Source of the DNA: Chloroflexota bacterium
GTDB taxonomy: Bacteria > Chloroflexota > Limnocylindria > Limnocylindrales > CSP1-4
DNA: 64,000 bases
Direction: 5' to 3'
Assembly: GCA_019637815.1 (NCBI GenBank)
Contig: JAHBUZ010000004.1
Coordinates: 62,001 to 126,000, forward strand
Shown here: piece by piece, positions 35,205-44,452 of the stretch
How the letters are laid out: each line of letters begins with the position of its first letter
Position numbering within the stretch: the stretch's first letter is position 1
Notes under the pieces: generated by a model
What the model was told of the DNA's origin: nothing
The model's input: only the letters and a program-made list of their open reading frames with translations
Database searches by the model: none
Program-made: the position numbers and the translations under genes

Positions 35205-35621
35205 GTGGCCAAGCGCACCCGCGGCGTGAGCTCGACATCGGCATATCGACCCGGTCGCACGCCAACGGCCGCGAAGACCGCCAGCCTGCCCTCGACCAGC
35301 AGCTCACCGCGTCCCGGCACCCAGCCCCCCGCTGCGATCCCGGGAGCCGCACCCAGGCCCAGCGAGCTCGAGGCATCCGTCGTCCTCACGGAGGACGTCA
35401 CGGCCGACGCGCCCACGGCCGCGACCTCGACGGTGCGCAGCCACCAGCGGGGTCACGTGAAGATCAAGCCCGGCAGCGCGCTCGCCGCTCGCGCCGCCCA
35501 GGAGTACGTCTACGTCGGCGAGGACCTGCGCAACATCACCAAGGTCGGCATCACGCTGGCCGTGGTGATGATCGTGCTCTGGCTCCTCATCGTCGTCGGC
35601 AACGTCTTCGGCCTCTACTAG
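35205..35621 (+). CDS. Small single-pass membrane protein, unknown function
   Basis: A 138-residue protein starting at GTG (MAKRTRGVSSTS). Residues 1-90 are Ser/Thr/Pro-rich and probably disordered; then a short conserved-looking block EYVYVGEDLRNITKVG leads into one C-terminal membrane helix (ITLAVVMIVLWLLIVVGNVFG). AGGAGG 10 nt upstream supports the start. The tail anchor topology is clear, but no family is recognised. Confidence 0.7.
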   Translation: MAKRTRGVSSTSAYRPGRTPTAAKTASLPSTSSSPRPGTQPPAAIPGAAPRPSELEASVVLTEDVTADAPTAATSTVRSHQRGHVKIKPGSALAARAAQEYVYVGEDLRNITKVGITLAVVMIVLWLLIVVGNVFGLY

Positions 35622-35684
35622 CCCCGCTGTGCCGGCGCTGCCACCGGCGCCCGGCGCTGCCTCGAGCGGCACGCGCCTCCCGCC

Positions 35685-37064
35685 CTATCGGCCCTTCTTC
35701 CGTCGCGTCCCCGCAGCACGCGCCTCCCGCCGGGCCTCCATTCGCGCCGCGAGCGTGGGCTCGTAGCCCTGGTCACCGGGCACGTAGTAGCGCCGCTCGG
35801 CAAGCAGGTCCGGCAGGTACTGCTGCACCACGTCGTCCCCCTCGAAGTCGTGCGGGAAGCGATAGCCCACCCCGATGCCATGTGACTTCATGCGTCGATG
35901 GGACGCCGGCAGCAGGTGCTTGGGGACCGGCTGCGAGCCATGTGATTCGACATCCGCCAGCGCCCCGAAGTACGCCCGACCGACCGAGTCCGACTTGGGC
36001 GCGAGGGCGACGTACAGGACGGCCTGGGCGAGGGCGTACTGCGCCTCCGGCAACCCCACCAGCTCGAGCGCCTGCGCAGCCGACACGGCGACCTGGAGCG
36101 CCCGCGGGTCCGCGTTGCCCACATCCTCGCTCGCGCAGATGACGACGCGTCGCGCGATGAACCGGGGATCCTCCCCCGCCGCGACCATCGTGGCCAGCCA
36201 GTAGAGCGCCGCGTCCGGGTCGTTGCCGCGCATGCTCTTGATGAACGCCGACACGGTGCCGTAGTGGCCGTCACCGGCGCGGTCGTAGGTGAGGATGCGC
36301 TGCTGGGCGGCCGCCTCCACGAGCTCCAGGGTCACCTGCCGAGGCGTCCCGTCGGTGGTCGGCTCGGCCAGCGCGGCTGCCGCTTCCAACACATTGAGCG
36401 CCGTCCGGGCATCCCCCGCGCAGATCGCGACCAGGTGCTCCCGGGCATCGGGGTCGATGATGACCTCGCCGGCGAGGCCACGGGGGTCCTCGATCGCCCG
36501 GTCGACCAGGATTCCCACCTCGTCATCGGTGAGCGGCTCCAGGCGGAACACGCGCATCCGTGACAGGAGCGCCCCGTTCACCTCGAAGTACGGGTTCTCC
36601 GTGGTCGCCCCGATGAGCGTGATCGTGCCGTCCTCGACCTGGGGCAGCAGCGCGTCCTGCTGCGACTTGTTGAAGCGATGGATCTCGTCGAGGAACAGGA
36701 CGGTCGGCCGACCACCGCGGTCGATCCACTCCCGGGCGCGGGAGATGACCGCCCGCAGGTCGGCGACCCCACTCATGACCGCCGAGAGGGTCGTCCAGGG
36801 TGCGTCCACGGCCTCCGCGAGCAGCCGGGCGAGGGTCGTCTTGCCGACACCCGGCGGACCCCACAGGAGCATCGAGACGAGGGTGCCCCGGTCGATCATC
36901 CGTCGGAGTGGCCCACGCTCCCCGATGAGCGGACCCTGACCCACGACCTCATCGAGGGTGCGTGGTCGCATGCGTGCCGCGAGCGGCGCATGGGCAGCAG
37001 CCGGCTCACCCACGGGCAGGGCGAGCGCACCGGGATCGCTGGCAGGGGTGCGCCGAGGGGCCAT
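35685..37064 (-). CDS. rarA: Replication-associated recombination protein A (AAA ATPase)
   Basis: RarA/MgsA/WRNIP1 family, a clamp-loader-like ATPase acting at stalled forks. The 459-residue protein has MRPRTLDEVVGQ, Walker A GPPGVGKTT (about residue 69), LFLDEIHRFNKSQQDALLP, ATTENPYFEVN, and the C-terminal tetramerisation domain with ASEDVGNADPRALQVA. Length is normal. ATG 37062-37064 is 6 nt after TACACT on the minus strand. The frame runs 38 codons upstream without family similarity. Confidence 0.95.
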   Translation of the reverse strand: MAPRRTPASDPGALALPVGEPAAAHAPLAARMRPRTLDEVVGQGPLIGERGPLRRMIDRGTLVSMLLWGPPGVGKTTLARLLAEAVDAPWTTLSAVMSGVADLRAVISRAREWIDRGGRPTVLFLDEIHRFNKSQQDALLPQVEDGTITLIGATTENPYFEVNGALLSRMRVFRLEPLTDDEVGILVDRAIEDPRGLAGEVIIDPDAREHLVAICAGDARTALNVLEAAAALAEPTTDGTPRQVTLELVEAAAQQRILTYDRAGDGHYGTVSAFIKSMRGNDPDAALYWLATMVAAGEDPRFIARRVVICASEDVGNADPRALQVAVSAAQALELVGLPEAQYALAQAVLYVALAPKSDSVGRAYFGALADVESHGSQPVPKHLLPASHRRMKSHGIGVGYRFPHDFEGDDVVQQYLPDLLAERRYYVPGDQGYEPTLAARMEARREARAAGTRRKKGR

Positions 37065-37076
37065 GCCGCCAGTGTA
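37065..37076 (-). promoter_or_regulatory. Predicted leaderless -10 of rarA
   Basis: TACACT at 37071-37076 (minus strand), 6 nt before the ATG. No Shine-Dalgarno is visible. Confidence 0.5.
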
Positions 37077-37327
37077 GGGTCGCTCGATCGGCGGCGCGCC
37101 CATGCAGGGCCGCGGCGGCATGCCCCGGCTGAGCCGCTGCACTCCACCGAGCAGGGCAGCTCCACGCGGGCCTGGCACTCATCGCAGGGCCCGGCACTCA
37201 CCGACCTCGCCGACCTCGCCGCGCATCCCGGGTACCATCGACAGCGGACCGCCGAGCAGGGGCGCTCGGTGCTCGTCCCGCGGATCCCAGATCGTCCCAG
37301 GCTCCCGGCCGCCGGAGAGGAGACCCC

Positions 37328-38518
37328 GTGTCCGACACCACGAACCTGCGCATCCCCGGACCGACGTCCCTGCCGCAGAGCGTGCGTGAGGCGGGTTCGC
37401 GGCAGATGGTCAACCACCGGGGTCCCGAGTTCAAGGCGCTCCTGGGTCGTGTGACCGCGGGTCTCCAGCGCGGCTTCCGGACCACGGACGACGTGCTCAT
37501 CCTCACGGCATCCGGCACGGGCGCCCTCGAAGCGTGCATCGTCAACTTCCTGTCACCTGGCGACCCCGTCCTGGCGGTCTCCATCGGTGAGTTCGGGGAG
37601 CGCTTCGCGGCCATCGCGCGGGCGTTCGGGGCGGACGTCACGAAGCTCGACGTCGAGCCCGGCAGGGCCGCCGAGCCGACAGCGGTCGCCGAGGCGCTCC
37701 AGGCCATGGCCACAGCCGGTCGCGCCCCCAGGGCCGTGCTCCTCACCCACAACGAGACCTCCACCGGGGTCACGAACCCGCTGGCGTCCATCGCGGCGGC
37801 CGTCCACGAGACGGCCCCGGATGCGCTCCTCATCGTGGACGGCATCAGCGGCCTCGGCGCGCTCCCCTTCGAGACGGACGGCTGGGGCCTCGATGTCGTG
37901 GCCACGGGCTCCCAGAAGAGCTGGATGGTGCCGCCCGGTCTCGCCATGGTGAGCGTCTCGGAGCGTGCATGGGCCGCGAGCGAGACGGCCACCATGCCTC
38001 GCTACTATTTCGACCTGCGGGCCGCACGCACCAGCGCCGACAAGGGCGAGACCCCCTGGACACCCGCCGTCGGTATCTGCTTCGCGCTCGACGCCGCACT
38101 CGAGGCGATCGAGGCGGAGGGCTACGAGGCGATCTTCGCGCGTCACGCCGCGGTCGGCGCCGCGACGCGTGCCGGTCTGGCCGCGATGGGCTTCGAGCTG
38201 TTCGCGGATCCCGCGCATGCATCCGACACGGTGACCTCGGTGCGCATGCCGCCCGGGGCTGACTGGACGGCCTTCAGCCGGGAGCTGCGGAGCCGTGGCC
38301 TCGTGGTCGCGGGCGCGCAGGGTCGGCTGGCCGGCAGCGTCTTCCGAATCGGTCACCTGGGAGACGTCCAGGTCGATGACATCCTGCGCGCGCTCGAGAC
38401 CATCGAGGCGGGCTCGCTGGCGCTCGGCATCCCGGTCACCCGGGGCGTCGCGGTCGAGGCCGCACGCGCCGCCGCGGCGGCCGCGGGTCGGCAGCTGGTC
38501 GGGTCCGGGGCCGTCTGA
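37328..38518 (+). CDS. PLP-dependent alanine/serine-glyoxylate-type aminotransferase
   Basis: A 396-residue class V aminotransferase. It begins LRIPGPTSLPQSV and HRGPEFKALL, both typical of alanine-glyoxylate and serine-glyoxylate enzymes; the PLP-binding block is SGTGALEA, the Asp is in IVDGISGLGALP, and the Schiff-base Lys in GSQKSWMVPPG (about residue 199). GTG 37328 has GGAGAGGAG 5 nt upstream. Candidate roles are photorespiratory-type glycine/serine metabolism or phosphonate-linked transamination; the sequence cannot separate them. It is followed by a histidine phosphatase 26 bp on. Confidence 0.88.
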   Translation: MSDTTNLRIPGPTSLPQSVREAGSRQMVNHRGPEFKALLGRVTAGLQRGFRTTDDVLILTASGTGALEACIVNFLSPGDPVLAVSIGEFGERFAAIARAFGADVTKLDVEPGRAAEPTAVAEALQAMATAGRAPRAVLLTHNETSTGVTNPLASIAAAVHETAPDALLIVDGISGLGALPFETDGWGLDVVATGSQKSWMVPPGLAMVSVSERAWAASETATMPRYYFDLRAARTSADKGETPWTPAVGICFALDAALEAIEAEGYEAIFARHAAVGAATRAGLAAMGFELFADPAHASDTVTSVRMPPGADWTAFSRELRSRGLVVAGAQGRLAGSVFRIGHLGDVQVDDILRALETIEAGSLALGIPVTRGVAVEAARAAAAAAGRQLVGSGAV

Positions 38519-38544
38519 TCGACCCGACACCCGGCGCACCCCCG

Positions 38545-39420
38545 ATGTCCGGCCCCACTGCCACCGACACGCCGATGCCGCCCGCGCCGGCGGGCAGCCG
38601 GGATGTGACCCTCGTCCTCGTGCGCCACGGTCGGACGCCGTGGGTGGAGCAGGGCCGGTTCCAGGGCCGGCTGGACCCGCCGCTCTCGACACACGGCGCG
38701 GCGCAGGCAGCTGCCGTGGGTGTCCGTCTCGCGGACGTGACCGCGATGCCGCCGCTGCCCCTGCCACCCGGGCGACCATGGCTCATCCGCCACTCGCCGC
38801 TGGCACGCGCCGCGATGACCGCCCAGGCGATCGCCCAGGCCGCTGCGTCCGCGGGCACACGCATCCCCCTGGTGGCGGATCCTGACCTCCAGGAGCTGGG
38901 CCATGGCGCCTGGGAAGGTCTCAGCCATACCGAGGTCGAGGCACGCTGGCCGGACGAGCTGCATGCCTGGCGACGGGACCCGATCACGCACCACGCGCCC
39001 GGTGGCGAGCCACTCGCGGATGCGCGCCTTCGCGCGGCACGCGCCGTCGACCGGATGCTCGGTGACCTCGGCGGGCAGCTCGTCCGTGATGACACGCCCC
39101 CGGCCACGCCCGCCGACGTGCCCGTCGCCGGCCATCTCGACCCGGTCGTGGGTGGACCCGGTGACGCGCCGGACCCGGACATCGAGCCGTGGTCCGTGGT
39201 CGTGGCACATGACGGGATCCTGCGGGTCGTGCTGCTCCGGCTGCTCGACCTGCCGCTGGAGCAGTACTGGTCGTTCCCGTTCGGGCTGTGCTGCGTATCG
39301 GTGGTCGAGGTGCGCGCCGGACGAGCACGGCTCCGCGCCCACAACCTCGATGGTCATCTCGCCACGATCGAGGCGCGACCCGGTCACGATCCCCGGAGCC
39401 CGGTGACCGGCACCACCTGA
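38545..39420 (+). CDS. Histidine phosphatase family protein
   Basis: A 291-residue branch-1 phosphatase (phosphoglycerate-mutase-like). LVLVRHGRTPW carries the catalytic His, HSPLARAAMTAQAIA the second Arg, LQELGHGAWEGL the acid Glu region and VVVAHDGILRV the second His (about residue 218). A longer-than-usual Pro/Asp-rich insert at 175-212 precedes the last motif. The preceding aminotransferase (serine/glycine type) and phosphatase pair might act in one pathway, such as phosphoserine metabolism, but this is inference. Confidence 0.85.
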   Translation: MSGPTATDTPMPPAPAGSRDVTLVLVRHGRTPWVEQGRFQGRLDPPLSTHGAAQAAAVGVRLADVTAMPPLPLPPGRPWLIRHSPLARAAMTAQAIAQAAASAGTRIPLVADPDLQELGHGAWEGLSHTEVEARWPDELHAWRRDPITHHAPGGEPLADARLRAARAVDRMLGDLGGQLVRDDTPPATPADVPVAGHLDPVVGGPGDAPDPDIEPWSVVVAHDGILRVVLLRLLDLPLEQYWSFPFGLCCVSVVEVRAGRARLRAHNLDGHLATIEARPGHDPRSPVTGTT

Positions 39421-39526
39421 GACGAGCGGCGGCGCGGCCTGACGGCGCGGCTCGCCGGCTGCCACTGCTGCATCGAAGCTCCTCGTGGCACCCGCTGACG
39501 CGGCGACCCTCGTTCCGGACGCGGAC

Positions 39527-41908
39527 CTACCGCCGCCGGAACAGGAGCGCCAGCAAACCCACGCGGGCCCGCGCGTACGCGCGTCGCACACCGGCCAGCG
39601 CGCCCGGGTCCGCCACGCGGCCCCCGTAGCGCGCATCCACCTGGGCATCCGCGACCGCCCGCAGCTCGCGTGCCGAGCGTGGCACGACGCGCGCCAGCGA
39701 ATCGCTGTACTCGTAAGGGGTCTGGCTCGGCCGTGGACCACGGCCCAGGTGGGTCGCGAGGGACACCACCCCTTCCCATGCCCGGTCGGTCCGTCCACCG
39801 GGCAATCGCCGCAGCCACACGAGGAGCAGCAGACCACCCCCGAGGGCGGTGCCGCCGAGCAGCAGCCCGACCAGGAGCGGGACGCGCGGCAGGCCACTCC
39901 CGCCATCATCGGTCGGCACCACCCCGGCGCCGGGCGAAGGCTCGGGGCTCGGGCCGCCCATCCCTGGATCATCGGTGGGTAGGGGTCCGTCGGTCGGGTC
40001 CGGCTCCGGTGTCCGGTCGGGATCGTCGGGACCGGGCGTGGGATCGGGTCCGATGGGCGCGCCGAGGGTGAGCTCGGTGGGTGCCTGCCCCACCGACGCG
40101 AGGTCACCGCCACCGTCTGCCGGCGTGGGGTCGAAGGGCAGCCAGCCGATGCCCGGGAAGTAGACCTCCACCCAGGCGTGGGCAGCGCTGCGGGGCACCT
40201 CCCACTGACCGGGCGCGATGGGCGTCCCGGGCAGATACCCCTGGACGTAGCGCGCCGGGATATCGATGTGCCGGAGCATCAGCACCATGGTCCACGCGAA
40301 CTGGACGCAGAAGCCTCGCTGGGTCCGTACCAGGCAGTCGGGGATGGACTCGCCGCGAGCGCACAGGTCCCGGATGTCGGTGTCGTAGATGCCGTCCGCG
40401 CGGAGACGCTCCTGGATGGCGTGGGCGATCCGATACCTGGGGGACGGCCCATCACCCACGGACCGCCGGATCGCCGTGGCGAGCCGTCGTGCATCGGGGC
40501 CCAGGTCGCCCGGCGCCACCGTGAGGAAGGATCGGGTCCACTCCGGGTCGGGCGTGTCGTCCGCCTCGCCGAGCTCGTGGATCGTCACCCCCTCCGCGGA
40601 CAGGTCGAGCGCCAGGGACTGCACGACATAGGTCTGGCCCGGCCCCGGTGGCACGGCCGCCTCCAGTCGCTGGAAGGCGCCCTCCTCCCCCATCGTCACG
40701 AGTCGGGCATCCCGGTCGAGCTCCAGGGGCGCCTGCGGGGCGGGCAGCACCCGGGCGCCCTCGTCCGCCAGGGTCACCGTCGCGGTGACATCGATGGTCG
40801 CGAGGCCGAAGCCCGCGAGGTCGTTGTTCGCCTCCAGCAGATCACCGCCGGAGATGACCGCGGTCTCCAGGCCCCCGGTCTGGGACAGCCGGTCACCCTC
40901 CAGCCGATCGTACGCGCCCAGCCGCCAGTAGTGCCCCGTCCCCTCCTCCACGCGCACCGTGAAGGCCGGACCCTCGCCCGGCTGCCACTGGTCGGAGGCT
41001 CGCTGGGACCGGGGCAGGTCGAGGCTGGAGCCGGCGGGCGGCGGATCGGACGTACCCACGAGCCCACCCATCGTGAGCCCCAGGTCGTCGAGCGCCTCCA
41101 CCAGGCGCTGCCAGCTCGCCGAGAGCGGTGCGGTGCCAGCCACCGCGGTGAGCGTGACCGCGAGCGTCAGCACGAGTGCCACCATCACCGAGCCACCCCG
41201 CAGGAACAGCGAGCCGACCCCTCGACCGCCCAGGACCTGGCGACGCAGCCAGCGGGTGCGCTGTCGCTCGAGGTTGAGGCGCAGCGCGAGCAGCAGGCCC
41301 GCGCCGGCCACGACGGTCAGCCACAGGAGCGGGGCGCCGGTCGGGCTGACGCGCTCTGCGACGAGCATCGGCACGATGAGCAACAGGCCGATGGGCACGA
41401 TCGCGCTCGGTGCATGTGCCCGTCGGACGACGCCGATGGCCGCGAAGGCGCCCGTGGTCCAGGCGAGGGCCGAGAGGGTGAGCAGGAAGGGCGATGCCTC
41501 GGCGGTCCGGGCGCGCACGACCAGGATGTCATCGAGCGCGGTCGACATCGAGAGGTTCAGGTCACGCAACCGCGTGACCAGGTCCGGTGACTCCGACACG
41601 GCCCCGGCGACCGCGACGAGACCCACCACGGTCCCCACCACCGCCGCGAGGAGGTCCACCCAGCCCTGACCGAGCCGGCTCATGGCGAGCAGCGCCCCGG
41701 TGCCACCAGCGATCAGCATGAGCCACGGCAGCCAGGCCGTGGCACTCCGGTCGTGGGCCAGGGTCACCCATCCCAGGTCGTCGATGGCGATGCCCGTGGC
41801 AAGGAGCATGACCAGCACCAGCAGGACGCTCGTCCAGCCGACACGAGGCCCCGCCAGCAGCGCGCGCGTCCGGGCCGGGGCAACCACAGACAGCGTGTCC
41901 GAGGTCAT
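39527..41908 (-). CDS. TgpA-like transglutaminase membrane protein
   Basis: A 793-residue protein. Residues 20-255 contain about six or seven membrane helices (DUF3488-like); a soluble region follows with a transglutaminase core whose catalytic Cys is in RGFCVQFAWTM (about residue 534), His in SAAHAWVEVYF and Asp in FDPTPADG. A Pro/Asp-rich linker and a last membrane helix precede a DUF4129-like cytoplasmic tail (QTPYEYSDSLARVVP). The MoxR-DUF58-transglutaminase cluster is widespread and may act on the cell envelope. It overlaps the DUF58 gene by 4 bp. Confidence 0.9.
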   Translation of the reverse strand: MTSDTLSVVAPARTRALLAGPRVGWTSVLLVLVMLLATGIAIDDLGWVTLAHDRSATAWLPWLMLIAGGTGALLAMSRLGQGWVDLLAAVVGTVVGLVAVAGAVSESPDLVTRLRDLNLSMSTALDDILVVRARTAEASPFLLTLSALAWTTGAFAAIGVVRRAHAPSAIVPIGLLLIVPMLVAERVSPTGAPLLWLTVVAGAGLLLALRLNLERQRTRWLRRQVLGGRGVGSLFLRGGSVMVALVLTLAVTLTAVAGTAPLSASWQRLVEALDDLGLTMGGLVGTSDPPPAGSSLDLPRSQRASDQWQPGEGPAFTVRVEEGTGHYWRLGAYDRLEGDRLSQTGGLETAVISGGDLLEANNDLAGFGLATIDVTATVTLADEGARVLPAPQAPLELDRDARLVTMGEEGAFQRLEAAVPPGPGQTYVVQSLALDLSAEGVTIHELGEADDTPDPEWTRSFLTVAPGDLGPDARRLATAIRRSVGDGPSPRYRIAHAIQERLRADGIYDTDIRDLCARGESIPDCLVRTQRGFCVQFAWTMVLMLRHIDIPARYVQGYLPGTPIAPGQWEVPRSAAHAWVEVYFPGIGWLPFDPTPADGGGDLASVGQAPTELTLGAPIGPDPTPGPDDPDRTPEPDPTDGPLPTDDPGMGGPSPEPSPGAGVVPTDDGGSGLPRVPLLVGLLLGGTALGGGLLLLVWLRRLPGGRTDRAWEGVVSLATHLGRGPRPSQTPYEYSDSLARVVPRSARELRAVADAQVDARYGGRVADPGALAGVRRAYARARVGLLALLFRRR

Positions 41909-43173
41909 GCGGCGCGTCCTTCCCGACCCCGGACGTCCAGCCGCAGCTGCTCCGCAAGGCTCCGGATAGGGTCGACCACCAGCGACGGGATGTCATGCTC
42001 CGCAAGGGCGTGCCGGATCTGGCGGACGTCCCGCGACCAGGCCTCAGCCACCTCGGGCTGGAGCTCGACCGCCTCCAGGATCGATCGGCTCTGGGCCTCG
42101 TGCGACAAGGGGTCGATGATGCACGCCAGGGTGCCCATCCCCCGAGCCCGGAGGTCGGCGAGGGCACCCACCCAGCTGGGCTCGATGGACGGCGTGACCA
42201 CGACCACGGTCGTGCCCCGTCGCATACGCGGCGCGGTCCCCAGGAGCACCTCGAGCAGCGGCAGCCGGCCGTCCGGACCCACGCCCGCCAGGAGGTGGAG
42301 CAGGCGCTGGAGCTGACGTGGCCCACGGTCCGCGGGCAGGACCGCGCGACGCGTGCCCGCCGCGGCGAGGGACAGCGACCGTCCGGCCCCGAGCGCGTGG
42401 GCCCCGATGGACGCCGCGACCCGCGCCGCGGTCTCGATCGTCGCCGTATCCCCCACGCCCAGATGGACCGCCTGATCGAGATCCAGGCACAGCCACAGGT
42501 CCGCGGTCTGCTGGATCTCGAACTCCTTGACCTGGATCTCGCCATGCCGGGCGGTGGACGGCCAGTGGATGCGGTTGACGCTGTCCCCCGGCACGTACGG
42601 GCGGATGCCCGACACCAGTGGCGTGGTGTGCGCGGTGCGCTCGGGACGGGCGGCGGTGCCCTGGGTCATGGCCGCTGGCAGCACCAGACGCGGCAACACC
42701 TCGACGCGCGGCGCGACCACGATCGCGGTGGAGGCACCGACCGTGGCATACGCCTCGAACAGGCCCAGCGGGTCACCGGTCCTGATCACCGCCGCGTCGA
42801 TGCGATGGTGCCCTCGACGCGTCAGCGGGACGCCCACCGACCAGCTCTCCTGCCGGCCGGGCCGCAGGCTGAGCGCGTGGCCCGGGATGCGCACCGGGAG
42901 CGTCGTGGGGCTGTGGACCTCGAGCCACAGGCGAGGCAGTCGACCACGGTCCCGCACCGTGTAGCTGATGGTCAGGCGTTCACCGACCGCGGCCATGCGC
43001 CGATCGACGGCGTATCCGGCCTCGAGGCCCCGGACGGCGAGCCGGGTCATGGCCCAGGTCGCGACGAGCACGAGGATGGCCAGCCAGGCGAGGAACGTCA
43101 GCACCAGCGAGCCCGTGGCGAGCGCCAGCACGGCCAGCACGATGGAGCCGCCGATGAGTCGTGTGCCACGCAT
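41905..43173 (-). CDS. DUF58 domain protein
   Basis: A 422-residue protein with two N-terminal membrane helices (about residues 8-45), a beta-rich middle, and the DUF58 core whose hallmark is IRPYVPGDSVNRIHWPSTARHGEIQVKEFE followed by a von Willebrand A-like fold (LWLCLDLDQAVHLG). The metal-site DxSxS motif is altered to DLDQA, which is common in this family. DUF58 proteins work with MoxR ATPases; this pairing fits. The stop overlaps the downstream tgpA start. Confidence 0.9.
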   Translation of the reverse strand: MRGTRLIGGSIVLAVLALATGSLVLTFLAWLAILVLVATWAMTRLAVRGLEAGYAVDRRMAAVGERLTISYTVRDRGRLPRLWLEVHSPTTLPVRIPGHALSLRPGRQESWSVGVPLTRRGHHRIDAAVIRTGDPLGLFEAYATVGASTAIVVAPRVEVLPRLVLPAAMTQGTAARPERTAHTTPLVSGIRPYVPGDSVNRIHWPSTARHGEIQVKEFEIQQTADLWLCLDLDQAVHLGVGDTATIETAARVAASIGAHALGAGRSLSLAAAGTRRAVLPADRGPRQLQRLLHLLAGVGPDGRLPLLEVLLGTAPRMRRGTTVVVVTPSIEPSWVGALADLRARGMGTLACIIDPLSHEAQSRSILEAVELQPEVAEAWSRDVRQIRHALAEHDIPSLVVDPIRSLAEQLRLDVRGREGRAA

Positions 43174-43302
43174 CAGGGAGCGCTCCGCTGCCGGGGGTGC
43201 CGGGGGTGCCGGCCGAGGGGGCCTGCGGCGCCAGGACGGCGCAGGACGCCGGTCTCCGGTCGACGGGTCGGGGCGGCACCGGGACCGTGTGGCGTCCCTG
43301 CG

Positions 43303-44277
43303 TCAGGTCGGCAGTGGCCCACGGGCACCGGGCGCCAGTGGTCGGGCATCCACCGGTACCGTATCGAGGATCTCGCGGATGATGAGGCCCGGGTCCACGT
43401 CGCGGATGGTCGCGGCCGTGCGCACGATGAGCCGGTGCGCGAGGGCCGGCTCGGCGAGCAGCTTGATGTCGTCGGGGATGACGAAGTCGCGGCCCGACAG
43501 CGCCGCGAAGGCCTGGCCCGCCCGATACAGCGCGAGCGAGCCACGCGGCGACGCACCGAGATAGACATCCGGGTGGTTGCGGGTGGCGTTGACGATACGC
43601 ACGATGTAGTCGGAGATGGCGCTGTCCACGTAGATCTCGCGGACGCCGGCCTGCATCTCCAGCAGCTCGTCCACCTGGGCCACGATGGGCAGCTCATCGA
43701 TGGGATGGCGCCGCTTCTGCTCGTCGAGGATGACCACCTCCTGGAGCGGATCAGGGTAGCCCAGGCGGATGCGCAGCATGAACCGGTCGAGCTGGGCCTC
43801 CGGCAGCGCGAACGTGCCCTCGTACTCCACCGGGTTCTGGGTGGCGATGACCAGGAACGGCACGGGCATCGGCCACGTGACCCCGTCCACCGTCATGTGC
43901 CGCTCCTCCATGCACTCGAGGAGCGCGGACTGGGTGCGCGGGGTCGCCCGATTGATCTCGTCGGCGAGCACGATCTGGCTGACGATGGGGCCCGGCCGGA
44001 ACTCGAACTCGTGCGTCTTCTGGTTGTAGATGGAGAGCCCCGTCACGTCCGTGGGCAGCAGGTCCGGCGTGAACTGGATGCGCCGGAACGAGCAGCCGAG
44101 CGACCGCGCGAGCGCCTTGGCGAGCATGGTCTTGCCCGTGCCCGGCACGTCCTCGATGAGGAGATGACCCTGGCACAGGAGCGCCACCAGCGCGAGCCGC
44201 ACCTCGGCATGCTTGCCGACGATGACCCGTTCGACGTTGGCGGCGACCCGTTCGCCGGAAGCCTGGATCCTGGACAC
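43303..44277 (-). CDS. MoxR-family AAA+ ATPase
   Basis: A 324-residue MoxR ATPase: Walker [12 protein letters not shown] (about residue 45), Walker [21 protein letters not shown], sensor [15 protein letters not shown], arginine finger QLDRFMLRI, and lid domain [18 protein letters not shown]. MoxR proteins act as chaperones that insert cofactors or activate partner VWA proteins. The GTG at 44275-44277 ([11 protein letters not shown]) fits family length; the frame is open to ATG 44379, so the start is uncertain. It heads the MoxR-DUF58-TgpA group, 129 bp before the DUF58 gene. Confidence 0.92.
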   Translation of the reverse strand: MSRIQASGERVAANVERVIVGKHAEVRLALVALLCQGHLLIEDVPGTGKTMLAKALARSLGCSFRRIQFTPDLLPTDVTGLSIYNQKTHEFEFRPGPIVSQIVLADEINRATPRTQSALLECMEERHMTVDGVTWPMPVPFLVIATQNPVEYEGTFALPEAQLDRFMLRIRLGYPDPLQEVVILDEQKRRHPIDELPIVAQVDELLEMQAGVREIYVDSAISDYIVRIVNATRNHPDVYLGASPRGSLALYRAGQAFAALSGRDFVIPDDIKLLAEPALAHRLIVRTAATIRDVDPGLIIREILDTVPVDARPLAPGARGPLPT

Positions 44278-44452
44278 ACGCGTCCTCGTGGTGGTGGGCG
44301 GGGCACGGATGCTGGGAGCCCACGCGGCGCCGCGTCGGGCCTGCGACGCGTCCCGGGATGGTACGCCCCGACCCTGCATCGTGCGCGGAGCGCGCCGCGT
44401 GGTGGGGGGAGTGCTGCCCCTTGGTGGGGAACGGCCGCCATCAGCGGCGCGC

